DNA from: an uncultured Lachnospiraceae bacterium | Lineage (GTDB): Bacteria > Bacillota > Clostridia > Lachnospirales > Lachnospiraceae | Reading direction: 5' to 3' | Length of the DNA: 64,000 nt | Assembly: GCA_910584205.1 (NCBI GenBank) | Contig: CAJUAA010000012.1 | Span: 1-64,000 of the forward strand | Shown: positions 52,396 to 60,756 of the stretch, piece after piece | How positions within the stretch are numbered: position 1 is the first letter of the stretch | Layout: every line of letters begins with the position of its first letter | The notes under the pieces: generated by a model | What the model was told of the DNA's origin: nothing | Databases searched by the model: none | Seen by the model: the letters and a program-made list of their open reading frames with translations, nothing else | Translations under genes and position numbers: made by a program

Positions 52396-52854
52396 TCAGC
52401 CTCTGTGCTGGCGCCTCATCCGGAGCGCCTCATTGGAAACAAATTCTTCCACAAACATCTCATCGGCCTTTGCCACGGCTTTCTGATATTCCCGCAGCTT
52501 CCGATCCTTCAGTTTCTCATATCGGGAGGTATCCACCTTAGCCTGTACCACTTCCTGCTTTTTGGCGTCCTCCTGGCGTCTCAGCACATTTAAACGCTGC
52601 TTTTCCTCATCGATCATCGTCTCCATCCGGCCGATACACATGTCGAAAAGACGATAATCTTCTATGGATGCCTGTGAGCCTTTAATCTGATCAAATTCAT
52701 TCTCATACCCCACAAGCTCTCTTTTCATTCCCCGGATCTGTTCCTGCTTCCGGTTCACATTCTGCAGGATGACGGCATGCTCCGTCTTCAGGTTATCCAG
52801 CACCTGGGTCTTGTAATCCAGGACCGTTTCCAACCTGTACGCAAATTTTTTCAT
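52396..52854 (-). CDS. fliJ: Flagellar export chaperone FliJ
   Basis: A 152-aa, almost wholly helical coiled-coil protein (KMKKFAYRLETVLDYKTQ, then many Lys/Glu/Gln) as expected for FliJ, which bridges the FliI ATPase and FlhA. The ATG at 52854 follows GGAG; an in-frame extension into fliI is rejected. It lies 19 nt after fliI. Confidence 0.9.
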   Translation of the reverse strand: MKKFAYRLETVLDYKTQVLDNLKTEHAVILQNVNRKQEQIRGMKRELVGYENEFDQIKGSQASIEDYRLFDMCIGRMETMIDEEKQRLNVLRRQEDAKKQEVVQAKVDTSRYEKLKDRKLREYQKAVAKADEMFVEEFVSNEALRMRRQHRG

Positions 52855-52873
52855 TTTTCCAGCTCCTCCGCAA

Positions 52874-54175
52874 TCAGCCTGTGATTGTCTGCATAATACG
52901 CAGAGTATCCTCATAAGAAAAACTTTCATCCACTTCCTGCCGCAGGAAATCATTGATCCCGTTGATCTTTTCCACCGCTTCATCCAATGCAGGATTGTTT
53001 CCTTTTTTGTACGCCCCGATGGAGATCAGGTCTGAATTCTTCTGATAGATGCCCAGGATATTTCGAAACCGGGACGCAATCCTCTGATGTTCCTTCGGCA
53101 CGATCTCCACCATCAGTCGGGAGATGCTGGCGCCGATATCAATGGCAGGGAAATGGTTCTCATTGGCCAGCTGGCGGCTCAGTACGATATGCCCGTCCAC
53201 AATACCGCGGACCGTATCGGATATGGGTTCATTGGTGTCGTCGCCTTCCACAAGAACTGTATATATACCTGTGATGGACCCTTTGTCAAAATTCCCGCTT
53301 CTTTCCAGAAGCTTCGGGAACTCCGCATAGATGGACGGAGTATATCCTCTTGCAATCGGCGGCTCTCCGATCGCAAGCCCGATCTCACGCTGAGCCATTG
53401 CATATCTGGTCAGGGAGTCCATCATCAAAAGCACATCCAGTCCCTGGTCCTTGAAATATTCCGCAATAGTCGTTGCCACCAGCGGACACTTCATACGCAG
53501 CATGGCCGGCTGGTCCGAGGTTGCCACCACCAGAATGGAGCGTCTCATCCCTTCCTCGCCCAGATCCTTTTCCACAAATTCCAGCACCTCTCTGCCACGC
53601 TCTCCCACCAGTGCGATGACATTGATATCTGCCTTGACATTCCGGGCAATCATACCCATCAGTGTACTTTTTCCCACGCCGGAGCCTGCGAAGATCCCGA
53701 TCCTCTGTCCCTTGCCGATGGTGTTCAGCCCATCGATGGCCTTCACTCCGAATTCCAGCCGTTCCCTGATAGGCGGGCGGCTCAGCGGATTGATGTAGGG
53801 ACTGTTGACCGTATAATACCGGGTAGGCAAAAAAGGCTCCTTCCCGTCTATGGGTTCTCCCAGAGCGTTGATGATCCTTCCTCTCAGGAAATCTCCCACC
53901 GGTACCTTCAGCCGGCGTCTCGTATTGCGCACAAAACTGCCGGATGCAATGCCGCTTGTGGCCTCATAAGTCATCAGCTGGATCTTTCCATCCTTAAACC
54001 CGACCACCTCCGCCGGCATCTGGCGGTTCTGCTCCTCATTGTAGATCATGACGATATCGCCGATGCTCGACCGTCCTCCGGAAGCTTCCATGGACATTCC
54101 CACCACATTTTCAATTTTTCCGATATGGCTGACCGTCTCGGATTTGCTGATCAGCTGCGGGATCTTTTCAAACAT
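52874..54175 (-). CDS. fliI: Flagellum-specific ATPase FliI
   Basis: A 433-aa ATPase related to F1-beta that energises type III export. Walker A is GIFAGSGVGKST (160-171), Walker B LDVLLMMDSLTRYAMAQREIGLA, and the EFPKLLERSGNFDKGSITGIYTVL block is conserved. It is followed by fliJ and preceded by fliH, its regulator. Confidence 0.96.
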   Translation of the reverse strand: MFEKIPQLISKSETVSHIGKIENVVGMSMEASGGRSSIGDIVMIYNEEQNRQMPAEVVGFKDGKIQLMTYEATSGIASGSFVRNTRRRLKVPVGDFLRGRIINALGEPIDGKEPFLPTRYYTVNSPYINPLSRPPIRERLEFGVKAIDGLNTIGKGQRIGIFAGSGVGKSTLMGMIARNVKADINVIALVGERGREVLEFVEKDLGEEGMRRSILVVATSDQPAMLRMKCPLVATTIAEYFKDQGLDVLLMMDSLTRYAMAQREIGLAIGEPPIARGYTPSIYAEFPKLLERSGNFDKGSITGIYTVLVEGDDTNEPISDTVRGIVDGHIVLSRQLANENHFPAIDIGASISRLMVEIVPKEHQRIASRFRNILGIYQKNSDLISIGAYKKGNNPALDEAVEKINGINDFLRQEVDESFSYEDTLRIMQTITG

Positions 54176-54178
54176 AGG

Positions 54179-54997
54179 CTACACTCTCACATTTTCCAGG
54201 ATATCCTTGATGTTTTCCATCTGTGTGTTGACGCTCACATCCACAATCTCTTCCGGCATCTCTATGATGCAGTTGCCGTTATCTTCCTTATTCATGACGA
54301 TAAATTTAATATTATCGGACAGGTGGGACAGTTCATCGATGACGTCCGCATCTGCTTCCATCATCATATCGTAGTCCCCTTTATCTATGTAGATCTTGAC
54401 CCATGCAGTCTTCTTCAGCTTCTCCGTGGCGGATATAATCATCTGACGGATGACCTCTCCGCTGGAACGCAGGCTGATCTGGATCACCTTCTCCGCTATG
54501 GCGATGGCGCATTCCTTCAGTTCGTCAAGGTAATTGCGAAGGCACCGTTCCTTTGCCTCTTCCACGGACCGGAGCGCCCGGTTCATGTTCTCTTCAAACA
54601 CCTGCAGACGCTGCTCATATTCCATCCTGCACTCGCCCTGGGCCTTTTTTCTGGCCTCCTCATAGCCGGTCTGATAACCTGCGCGGTATCCCGTCTCCCG
54701 GGCTTTCTCAAATTCCGCCTCAGCCGCTCTTCTGGCGCCTTTCAAGATCTCTTCCGCTTCCCGGTTTGCTCCTTTCAGCACCTGGTCCGCTTCGTCCAGC
54801 ATTGCCTGCACGGCTTCTCTGTCCACTTCCGCGATCTCTTTCGGCGGAGGGAGCAGTATCTCTTCTTCCCCTGCTTCCGGCTCCGCTTCTTCCACAGGCA
54901 GTCCCTCTTTTGTAACCCGCGGAAATACGGCGCGCTCCGGTTCGACGATCCGTCTGCTTACCGTAGTCTCAGCCGGAGGGACGTACAGTTCTATCAT
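54179..54997 (-). CDS. fliH: Flagellar export stator protein FliH
   Basis: A 272-aa protein with an acidic/Pro-rich N-terminus, a long Ala/Glu/Arg coiled-coil (about 70-165; ILKGARRAAEAEFEKARETG) and a C-terminal V-type ATPase E-subunit-like domain. It holds FliI at the export gate. 3 nt precede fliI. The start at 54997 lacks a clear Shine-Dalgarno, so translation may be coupled to fliG. Confidence 0.88.
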   Translation of the reverse strand: MIELYVPPAETTVSRRIVEPERAVFPRVTKEGLPVEEAEPEAGEEEILLPPPKEIAEVDREAVQAMLDEADQVLKGANREAEEILKGARRAAEAEFEKARETGYRAGYQTGYEEARKKAQGECRMEYEQRLQVFEENMNRALRSVEEAKERCLRNYLDELKECAIAIAEKVIQISLRSSGEVIRQMIISATEKLKKTAWVKIYIDKGDYDMMMEADADVIDELSHLSDNIKFIVMNKEDNGNCIIEMPEEIVDVSVNTQMENIKDILENVRV

Positions 54998-55034
54998 GCT
55001 GACCGCAGATGCATCTGATCTTTTAATAACACGG

Positions 55035-56105
55035 TTAGATGATAATATCGTCGTCCTCTCCTCCCTTCTTGACCATGACTTCTCCCTGTTCCTCCAGACG
55101 GCGGATCACATTGACAATACGCTGCTGCGCCTCTTCCACATCCTTCAGCTTCACGTGAGAAGTAATCTCCATGTCTGCCCGGACCGAATCCGCCATACGC
55201 TTGGACATGTTGTTGAAGAAAATTGCCTTCATATCCTCCGAAGCATTCTTCAGGGCAAGCACCACATCTTTGCTATCGCAGTCACGGACAAAGCGCTGTA
55301 CAGATCTGTCGTCCATATCCAGGATGTTTTCGAACACGAACATCTTGTCGCGGATATCCTGTGCCAGTTCCGGATTGCTTTTATTCAGCTGATCAAAGAG
55401 CTTTCTCTCTGTACTGCGGTCGATGTTGTTCATCATATCGGCAACGAAATCCACACCGCCAAGGCTCATGTTATCCTCACTGGTAATGATTGTTGCAAAC
55501 TTCCGTTTCATCTCTTCTTCTACGATACTGATCGCTTCCGGCGAGACGCGGTCCATGTGCGCCATGCCTTCCACGACGGCAAGACGCTTCTCATCCGACA
55601 GCTGCTCCAGAATACGGGCTGCCTGCATAGGATCCATATAGGCCATGATCAGGGCGATCACCTGCGGCCTCTCGTTCTGAAGGATCGACAGCAATGCCTG
55701 GGGATCTCCTTTCATAAAGAAGTTGAACGGCTTGGACTGCAGCGTCTTCGATACCTTCTCCAGAAGGTTTCTCGCCGTCGACTCGCCAAACGCCTTCTCC
55801 AGTACGTTTCTCGCATAGTCAAGACCTCCATCCGTCATCATCTTATGTGTCAGGCAAAGCTTATAGAACTCATCCAGTGTTGACTCCACCTGATTGTTCG
55901 TGGTTTTGCCCAGCTTTGCCACCTCGTATGTAAGGTCTTCGATGTCCTGCTCATTCAGATATTTATAAATCTGGGACGCCCGGTCAGCTCCGAGGGAAAC
56001 GACAACCAGAGCCGCTTTGCTCCTTACGTCAGTTAAAACGTCTTCGCCTGCGCCTGCGCTATTTTCGACCGCCGCTGCTGCCGCCGCCTTTTCTGCTGCT
56101 GCCAT
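55035..56105 (-). CDS. fliG: Flagellar motor switch protein FliG
   Basis: A 356-aa rotor protein: FliG-N (about 25-125) binding FliF, FliG-M with the EHPQ-equivalent NERPQVIALIMAYMDP, and FliG-C with the charged torque helix around DMDDRSVQRFVRDCDSKDVVLAL. An Ala-rich N-terminal stretch of about 20 residues precedes it. Starts 47 nt inside the fliF 3' end, behind GGAGG. Confidence 0.95.
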   Translation of the reverse strand: MAAAEKAAAAAAVENSAGAGEDVLTDVRSKAALVVVSLGADRASQIYKYLNEQDIEDLTYEVAKLGKTTNNQVESTLDEFYKLCLTHKMMTDGGLDYARNVLEKAFGESTARNLLEKVSKTLQSKPFNFFMKGDPQALLSILQNERPQVIALIMAYMDPMQAARILEQLSDEKRLAVVEGMAHMDRVSPEAISIVEEEMKRKFATIITSEDNMSLGGVDFVADMMNNIDRSTERKLFDQLNKSNPELAQDIRDKMFVFENILDMDDRSVQRFVRDCDSKDVVLALKNASEDMKAIFFNNMSKRMADSVRADMEITSHVKLKDVEEAQQRIVNVIRRLEEQGEVMVKKGGEDDDIII

Positions 56106-57771
56106 CTAAATCCTCCTCTCCTCTGAGCCAGCTCTGCACCAGTTTCGCCGCAATCTGCGGATTCTGGTCTACAAACTCGCCGATGTTCTGTTTCAGACGC
56201 ATGCTCCTCTGCATACGAAGATTCAGAATCTCTTCACTGTTATTCAGGTCATCGTCATCATCCAATCCAAGATCCGCTGCGGACGGGCTTCCTTCCTCCA
56301 GTCCCAGATCGCTTGCGGAAAGCTGATCTCCGCCTTCGAAATCGTCCTCCTCCGGTTCGCCGCCTTTCTTCTTACGTCTCCTGCGGAGCAGAAGGAACAG
56401 CAGAAGCAGAAGGATCAAAAGGATCCCCGCAATGATCGCAATCAAAAGCGGAAGCGGAACCATGGTCGTAATCACGCCCCACGCGTTGTCCGGCGGGTTG
56501 ACGATCGGCTCATTGGTAATCTCGGACGGCGAACGGACGATGGTAATCTTGTCGTTGGCCTCCAGCACATCGATACCCGACGAATTCGCCACCAGACGGA
56601 TCAGATCCTCCTGGGGCACTGTCGTATCATTGGTCAGGATCACGATACCCACCGTTGTATCTTCCAGGATACCCGGATCGATCTGACGCTGTTCTTTTAC
56701 CATATTATACAGCCAGGTTCTGGATGCGCTCCCGTTATTGTAACCTTCTACTTCCTCTCCGGTTCCGTCGTCATTGGTATATCTGGGCGCATCTGCATCG
56801 GCATCTGTACCAACCACGCCTCCGGCGCTGCCCGCCGTGGTCTGGGAGGATTCGTTCATCACATCCTCCTGCTCCAGAAGTCCGCTCTTATCCTCCTCAT
56901 TGATCTTCTCCGGGGTAGAATACTCCACGCTCTCCTGGATGAGTTTCTCCATATTGATGGTTCCGCGGACGGATACCGCCACATTTTCCACGCCATACAG
57001 CTTGCCCAGCACATTCCTGATATTGGCGGCGATACTGTTCTCCACCATCTCGGTCAGGCCAACCATGTCTGCCGTAACCGAGCTGCTGCCTTCCGTATCG
57101 CTTCCGACCTCAGCCATGGTCGTGCCGTCAAGGACGACCACCTCTGTGAAATTCATCCCGCGCACCGCATGGGAAATCAGGTGCTTTACCGCCTGTGCCT
57201 TCTCTTCCGTCAGGGTTTCCCCATTCCGCATGGTCACGACTACAGACGCGGAAGCCCCCTGCTCCGTATTGTCTTCCAGCACATAACGCCGTTCGGAAGC
57301 TTCCGCAATATTGACTCTTGCCTCCTGAACGCCGTCAAAGGACCGTATTGTTGCACCCAAACGGTCCTGAAGCTCATACAAAGTAATCTGTTTTTTGTCC
57401 GACTCCGTCGTCATGAGTCCTGTGTGGTCCAGATACATTTTGTAGGCAAAACCATTCTTCGGATAGCCCTGAACCAGCAGCCTGCCCCTTGTGGCCTCCA
57501 CCACATCCGCCGGAACCTTTATAGTCCCGTCCGACGCGTCATATTTATAATCGATCGACTCATTTTGAAGAAGAACGCCGATATCCTGTGCCTCTTCCTG
57601 ACTCAATCCTGTAAACAGGTCGCTGTATTCCGAATTCGCACCAAATTTCAGCACGGCAATTGCGATCAGCGCGATGGCCAGCGTTCCAGCCGCGATCGCG
57701 ATCACAAGCTTCCGTGTCTTCTCCGGTACATTCTTCCAGCTTTCTTTCATATTCTGAATTCGCTCTTGCAC
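56059..57771 (-). CDS. fliF: Flagellar MS-ring protein FliF
   Basis: A 570-aa membrane protein: TM1 about 22-44, ring-building motifs, a low-complexity loop (about 300-370), TM2 about 430-460, then a basic and an acidic cytoplasmic tail that binds FliG. Conserved block FGANSEYSDLFTGLSQEEA. The start is probably GTG at 57771; the ATG seven codons later is an alternative, as neither has a strong Shine-Dalgarno. The 3' end overlaps fliG. Confidence 0.93.
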   Translation of the reverse strand: MQERIQNMKESWKNVPEKTRKLVIAIAAGTLAIALIAIAVLKFGANSEYSDLFTGLSQEEAQDIGVLLQNESIDYKYDASDGTIKVPADVVEATRGRLLVQGYPKNGFAYKMYLDHTGLMTTESDKKQITLYELQDRLGATIRSFDGVQEARVNIAEASERRYVLEDNTEQGASASVVVTMRNGETLTEEKAQAVKHLISHAVRGMNFTEVVVLDGTTMAEVGSDTEGSSSVTADMVGLTEMVENSIAANIRNVLGKLYGVENVAVSVRGTINMEKLIQESVEYSTPEKINEEDKSGLLEQEDVMNESSQTTAGSAGGVVGTDADADAPRYTNDDGTGEEVEGYNNGSASRTWLYNMVKEQRQIDPGILEDTTVGIVILTNDTTVPQEDLIRLVANSSGIDVLEANDKITIVRSPSEITNEPIVNPPDNAWGVITTMVPLPLLIAIIAGILLILLLLLFLLLRRRRKKKGGEPEEDDFEGGDQLSASDLGLEEGSPSAADLGLDDDDDLNNSEEILNLRMQRSMRLKQNIGEFVDQNPQIAAKLVQSWLRGEEDLDGSSRKGGGSSGGRK

Positions 57772-57853
57772 TTACTCATCCAACCTTCTGCCATTTTTAA
57801 AATCCCCGGACAGAGAGAGCCATGCAGCCCGCAGCCGCCGGATATCCTGTTCC

Positions 57854-58192
57854 TTATACGTTGATCTTAATCAGCTCATTGTACGATTCCAGCGTCTTGT
57901 TCCGCAGGGTAAGCAGCGTATCAACGGTAAATCCTGCCTTGGCTTCCGCGATCGGCAACGTATGTGCATCGTCAAGCTGCCCTGTGGAAAGAAGGTACTG
58001 CTTCGTTTCCACATCCGCCTGAGTCTCCTTCACCTGATTCACAACACTTTTGAATATATCTCCAAACAGCGAGGTTCCGTCACCGGCCACTCCCTCCTGG
58101 CCCTGGAGCCCTGCGCCTCTGGTGCTGCCGATACTGCCGATATTCCCAATATTTGCCCACGGTGTCATGGGAACTATGAATTCTGTCTCCAT
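57854..58192 (-). CDS. fliE: Flagellar MS-ring/rod adaptor FliE
   Basis: A 112-aa protein with a Gly-rich, flexible N-terminus (to about 35) and the conserved FliE C-terminal region (FGDIFKSVVNQVKETQADVE, ALRNKTLESYNELIKINV-type end). It joins MS-ring and rod. It starts a new transcription unit if the terminator upstream is used; a candidate promoter lies at 58211-58239. flgC, normally its upstream neighbour, is missing here. Confidence 0.92.
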   Translation of the reverse strand: METEFIVPMTPWANIGNIGSIGSTRGAGLQGQEGVAGDGTSLFGDIFKSVVNQVKETQADVETKQYLLSTGQLDDAHTLPIAEAKAGFTVDTLLTLRNKTLESYNELIKINV

Positions 58193-58210
58193 CTCTTATC
58201 CTCTTCTTCT

Positions 58211-58239
58211 TTTTTAATCTATAATCGCGGCTCTGTCAA
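58211..58239 (-). promoter_or_regulatory. Candidate sigma-A promoter of fliE
   Basis: On the minus strand: TTGACA (58239-58234), 17 nt, TAAAAA (58216-58211). It lies between the flgB terminator and fliE. Confidence 0.5.
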
Positions 58240-58273
58240 TGGATATGCATACCATTTCAGAGCGGCGCCACAC

Positions 58274-58304
58274 AAAAAAACGCCTCTTCGTCTCCTCCAG
58301 AGGC
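58274..58304. terminator. Terminator between flgB and fliE
   Basis: GCCTCT (58304-58299 on the minus strand) pairs with AGAGGC around an 11-nt loop and is followed by seven T. The other direction also has a T5 run. It lies in the place where flgC would be expected. Confidence 0.75.
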
Positions 58305-58342
58305 ATCTTTTTACTTGTCCATGCCGTCGCGCTCATCCGGCA

Positions 58343-58735
58343 TCAAAATGAACGCACTGCGCTCTTCAGTCTGCTGATATCATTATTGAAAGAACTCAGA
58401 AGATACTGATATTCATACGCAGTACGAACCAGCTCCACCTGTTCCTGATCCATATCCACGTTGTTGCCGTCCAGCTTTGTGGACTCGGATCTGGTTGTAT
58501 GAAGCGCAAATCGTGACGATTCAATTGCTTCTGATACCGCCCTCCTCGGCGTACGTGAAGCAGAACTTGCTTCCGATAGTTTTTTATTCAGCTCATCCTC
58601 AAAAGTTATGTACTGAGACTTGAATCCCGGTGTATCATTGTTGGTTATGTTGTTCAGCGTGATCTGCTGCCTGCCCCAGAGATAGTCAAGCACTCTCTCG
58701 GTCAACGCAATGCCGTTTCCATATATACCCGACAT
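58343..58735 (-). CDS. flgB: Flagellar proximal rod protein FlgB
   Basis: A 130-aa rod protein with N-terminal LDYLWGRQQITLNNITNNDTPGFK and C-terminal VDMDQEQVELVRTAYEYQYLLSSFNNDISRLKSAV. GGGAGG is 7 nt before the ATG at 58735; a TTG 15 nt upstream is rejected. First gene of the flagellar operon proper, with its own promoter at 58828-58856. Confidence 0.94.
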   Translation of the reverse strand: MSGIYGNGIALTERVLDYLWGRQQITLNNITNNDTPGFKSQYITFEDELNKKLSEASSASRTPRRAVSEAIESSRFALHTTRSESTKLDGNNVDMDQEQVELVRTAYEYQYLLSSFNNDISRLKSAVRSF

Positions 58736-58827
58736 ACCCATTCCTCCCAATCTTCCATATTTTCATCCCTGCCGTATAATGTTCCATATAGCGGACATGA
58801 TAATTCACCATAAATTCATACGCTATT

Positions 58828-58856
58828 ATCATACCATCACTTTGTAATAAAATCAA
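58828..58856 (-). promoter_or_regulatory. Sigma-A promoter of the flagellar operon (flgB)
   Basis: On the minus strand: TTGATT (58856-58851), 17 nt, TATGAT (58833-58828) with an upstream TGG (extended -10). Leader to flgB is about 85 nt. The remaining AT-rich sequence 58857-58981 shows no gene. Confidence 0.7.
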
Positions 58857-58981
58857 GAATTATAAAATATTTTGTGATTTTTCACACCGTTTTAACCTTT
58901 TCATTCTTTCGACAATTCCATAAAACGACCCGTTATTTACATAATCCGGAAAAAAATCGCCTCTTTTCTGCATAATTCTCA

Positions 58982-59028
58982 CAAGAAAAGCAGATTCCAC
59001 AGACAATCAGTCCGTGGGATCTGCTCTT
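58982..59028 (-). terminator. Terminator after the receptor genes
   Basis: A 16-bp imperfect stem (58989-59004 with 59010-59025) with a 5-nt loop is followed by TTTTCTT on the minus strand. It separates the receptor pair from flgB. Confidence 0.8.
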
Positions 59029-59046
59029 GTGTACTCTGCGCTGCCT

Positions 59047-60696
59047 TTATTTTAACCGGAAGCTTCCGATCAGTCTCTTCAAAAGCTGAGCCTGGCTTGC
59101 AAGTTCTTCGCTGGCCGCCGCACTCTCCTCGGACGTCGCGGAGTTGGACTGAACCACGGTGGAAATCTGTGTGATGCCATCCTTGATCCTGTTGATCGCC
59201 AGCTCCTGCTCCTTGGATGCGGCAGTGATCTTCCGGATATCCTCCGTCACATTCTCCGCTCCCGCCACTACAGAATTCAGGGACTCCTGCGTCTTTCCTG
59301 TCAGCACGGAACCATTCTCCACCACACGAAGCGTCTTCTCGATGAGCGCCGTCGTATCCTTTGCTGCATCCGCACTTTTCGCCGCCAGATTTCGAACTTC
59401 GTCAGCAACTACCGCAAAGCCTTTGCCCGCGCTTCCGGCCCTTGCAGCCTCAACTGCCGCGTTCAGAGCAAGAATATTGGTCTGGAACGCGATATCTTCA
59501 ATGGTCTTGATGATCTTGCTGATTTCGCTGGAACATGCATTGATCTGATCCATAGCCTCTGCCATTTCACGCATCTGATCATTGCAGACCGTGATGCTTC
59601 CGCCCACGATCTCTGCCTCTTTATTGGTAGAAGCAGCCGTCTCCGCATTGTTATTGATCTGTTCCGTGATGCGCTCCACCATCTGAAGCAGATTATCCAC
59701 CTCGGAAGCCTGCTCGGTAGCGCCCTGTGCCAGACTCTGAGCGCCCACTGCCACCTGGTTGGCTCCGGAATCCACCTGATTGGCGGATGCATGGATCTGG
59801 GACAGGGTATGGTTCAGCTGCTCGCTGATCGTACCAATGGCCGTCTGGATCTGCACAAAATCACCAATATAGGTAATGCTGCTCTCTTTCCCAAGATCCC
59901 CCTGTGCGATTCCGTCCAGCACATCGGAAATATCCGTAATATAAAGCTTCAGATTCTTTACAGAAGTATTCAGCGCTTCACCAAGCTGCCCCAGCTCATC
60001 CTGGCTCTTCACATCAATCTGGAAATCCAGCTTTCCTTCCGCAAGTTCCCGGCTGGACTCTGTAATGTCTTTAATCGGAACGAGGATTTTCCGAATCACC
60101 AACCCTACCAGCAGACCGTTCATAAACAGAATCGCCAGAAGAACCACCAGGCTCACCGCTTCCGTCACATCGATGGAGCTGCGCAGATTCTGCTGATCGT
60201 CTGTCACCAGTCCTTCCGTAATCTCCGCCACCTCGTCCAGAATGCTCACCAGCTGGTTCACATTCGCCTTAACCGTATTCTGATACATGTCTCTGGCCTG
60301 CGCCGGATCGCTTACGCTCAGATCGAGAACTGTCTGCGCCGACTCATGAATCGCCTGGTGGATGGGTTTCATCTCTTCGATCAGTTCCAGGATTCTGCTG
60401 TCTACGCCCGACAGATCAGAACTGTAGAACCATTTACCAAGCACGCAGGTACGATAATCCTTGCTGCCGGTAAATTCCGTTCCCATGGAAACAGCCGAGC
60501 ACAGGTTTTCAACCCAGCTGTAATGGGCTTTCTGAGCGGTCAGTACCAGTGTATGGATATCCACCGACTGATCTATATCTTTCGTATAGGATCTGCTTGC
60601 GTTCAGACTTGTGACAGTCACGATTCCGCTGATGATCACCGCAAGAAACACCAGGGCCACACGCATCAAAACTTCCTGTTTTATTGTACGCTTCAT
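59047..60696 (-). CDS. Methyl-accepting chemotaxis protein with an external CZB-like domain
   Basis: A 549-aa receptor: TM1 about 12-33, extracellular domain about 34-170, TM2 about 171-191, HAMP, then the signalling domain with the hairpin tip EDIAFQTNILALNAAVEAARAG. The sensor part carries a zinc-binding CZB-like pattern: H58 and W61 (HYSW), C84 in TCVLGKW, H113 and H117 (HQAIH). In the CZB family these 3 His and 1 Cys bind zinc. It lacks the usual second Cache-type sensor. It is 60 nt after the other receptor gene, in the same transcript. Confidence 0.88.
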   Translation of the reverse strand: MKRTIKQEVLMRVALVFLAVIISGIVTVTSLNASRSYTKDIDQSVDIHTLVLTAQKAHYSWVENLCSAVSMGTEFTGSKDYRTCVLGKWFYSSDLSGVDSRILELIEEMKPIHQAIHESAQTVLDLSVSDPAQARDMYQNTVKANVNQLVSILDEVAEITEGLVTDDQQNLRSSIDVTEAVSLVVLLAILFMNGLLVGLVIRKILVPIKDITESSRELAEGKLDFQIDVKSQDELGQLGEALNTSVKNLKLYITDISDVLDGIAQGDLGKESSITYIGDFVQIQTAIGTISEQLNHTLSQIHASANQVDSGANQVAVGAQSLAQGATEQASEVDNLLQMVERITEQINNNAETAASTNKEAEIVGGSITVCNDQMREMAEAMDQINACSSEISKIIKTIEDIAFQTNILALNAAVEAARAGSAGKGFAVVADEVRNLAAKSADAAKDTTALIEKTLRVVENGSVLTGKTQESLNSVVAGAENVTEDIRKITAASKEQELAINRIKDGITQISTVVQSNSATSEESAAASEELASQAQLLKRLIGSFRLK

Positions 60697-60756
60697 GTCC
60701 TCTCCTTTATTATATTTCCGGCATGCCAGAACATGACGGAAATGTCTTATTTTTTA

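Noticed and set aside
53087..55018. 643-codon plus-strand frame opposite fliI and fliH
   Set aside because: Antisense shadow; fliI and fliH motifs are unmistakable on the minus strand.
58751..58981. Leader of flgB searched for a cyclic-di-GMP riboswitch
   Set aside because: The conserved core of the GEMM fold is not visible; only a simple stem-loop and a sigma-A promoter are seen.
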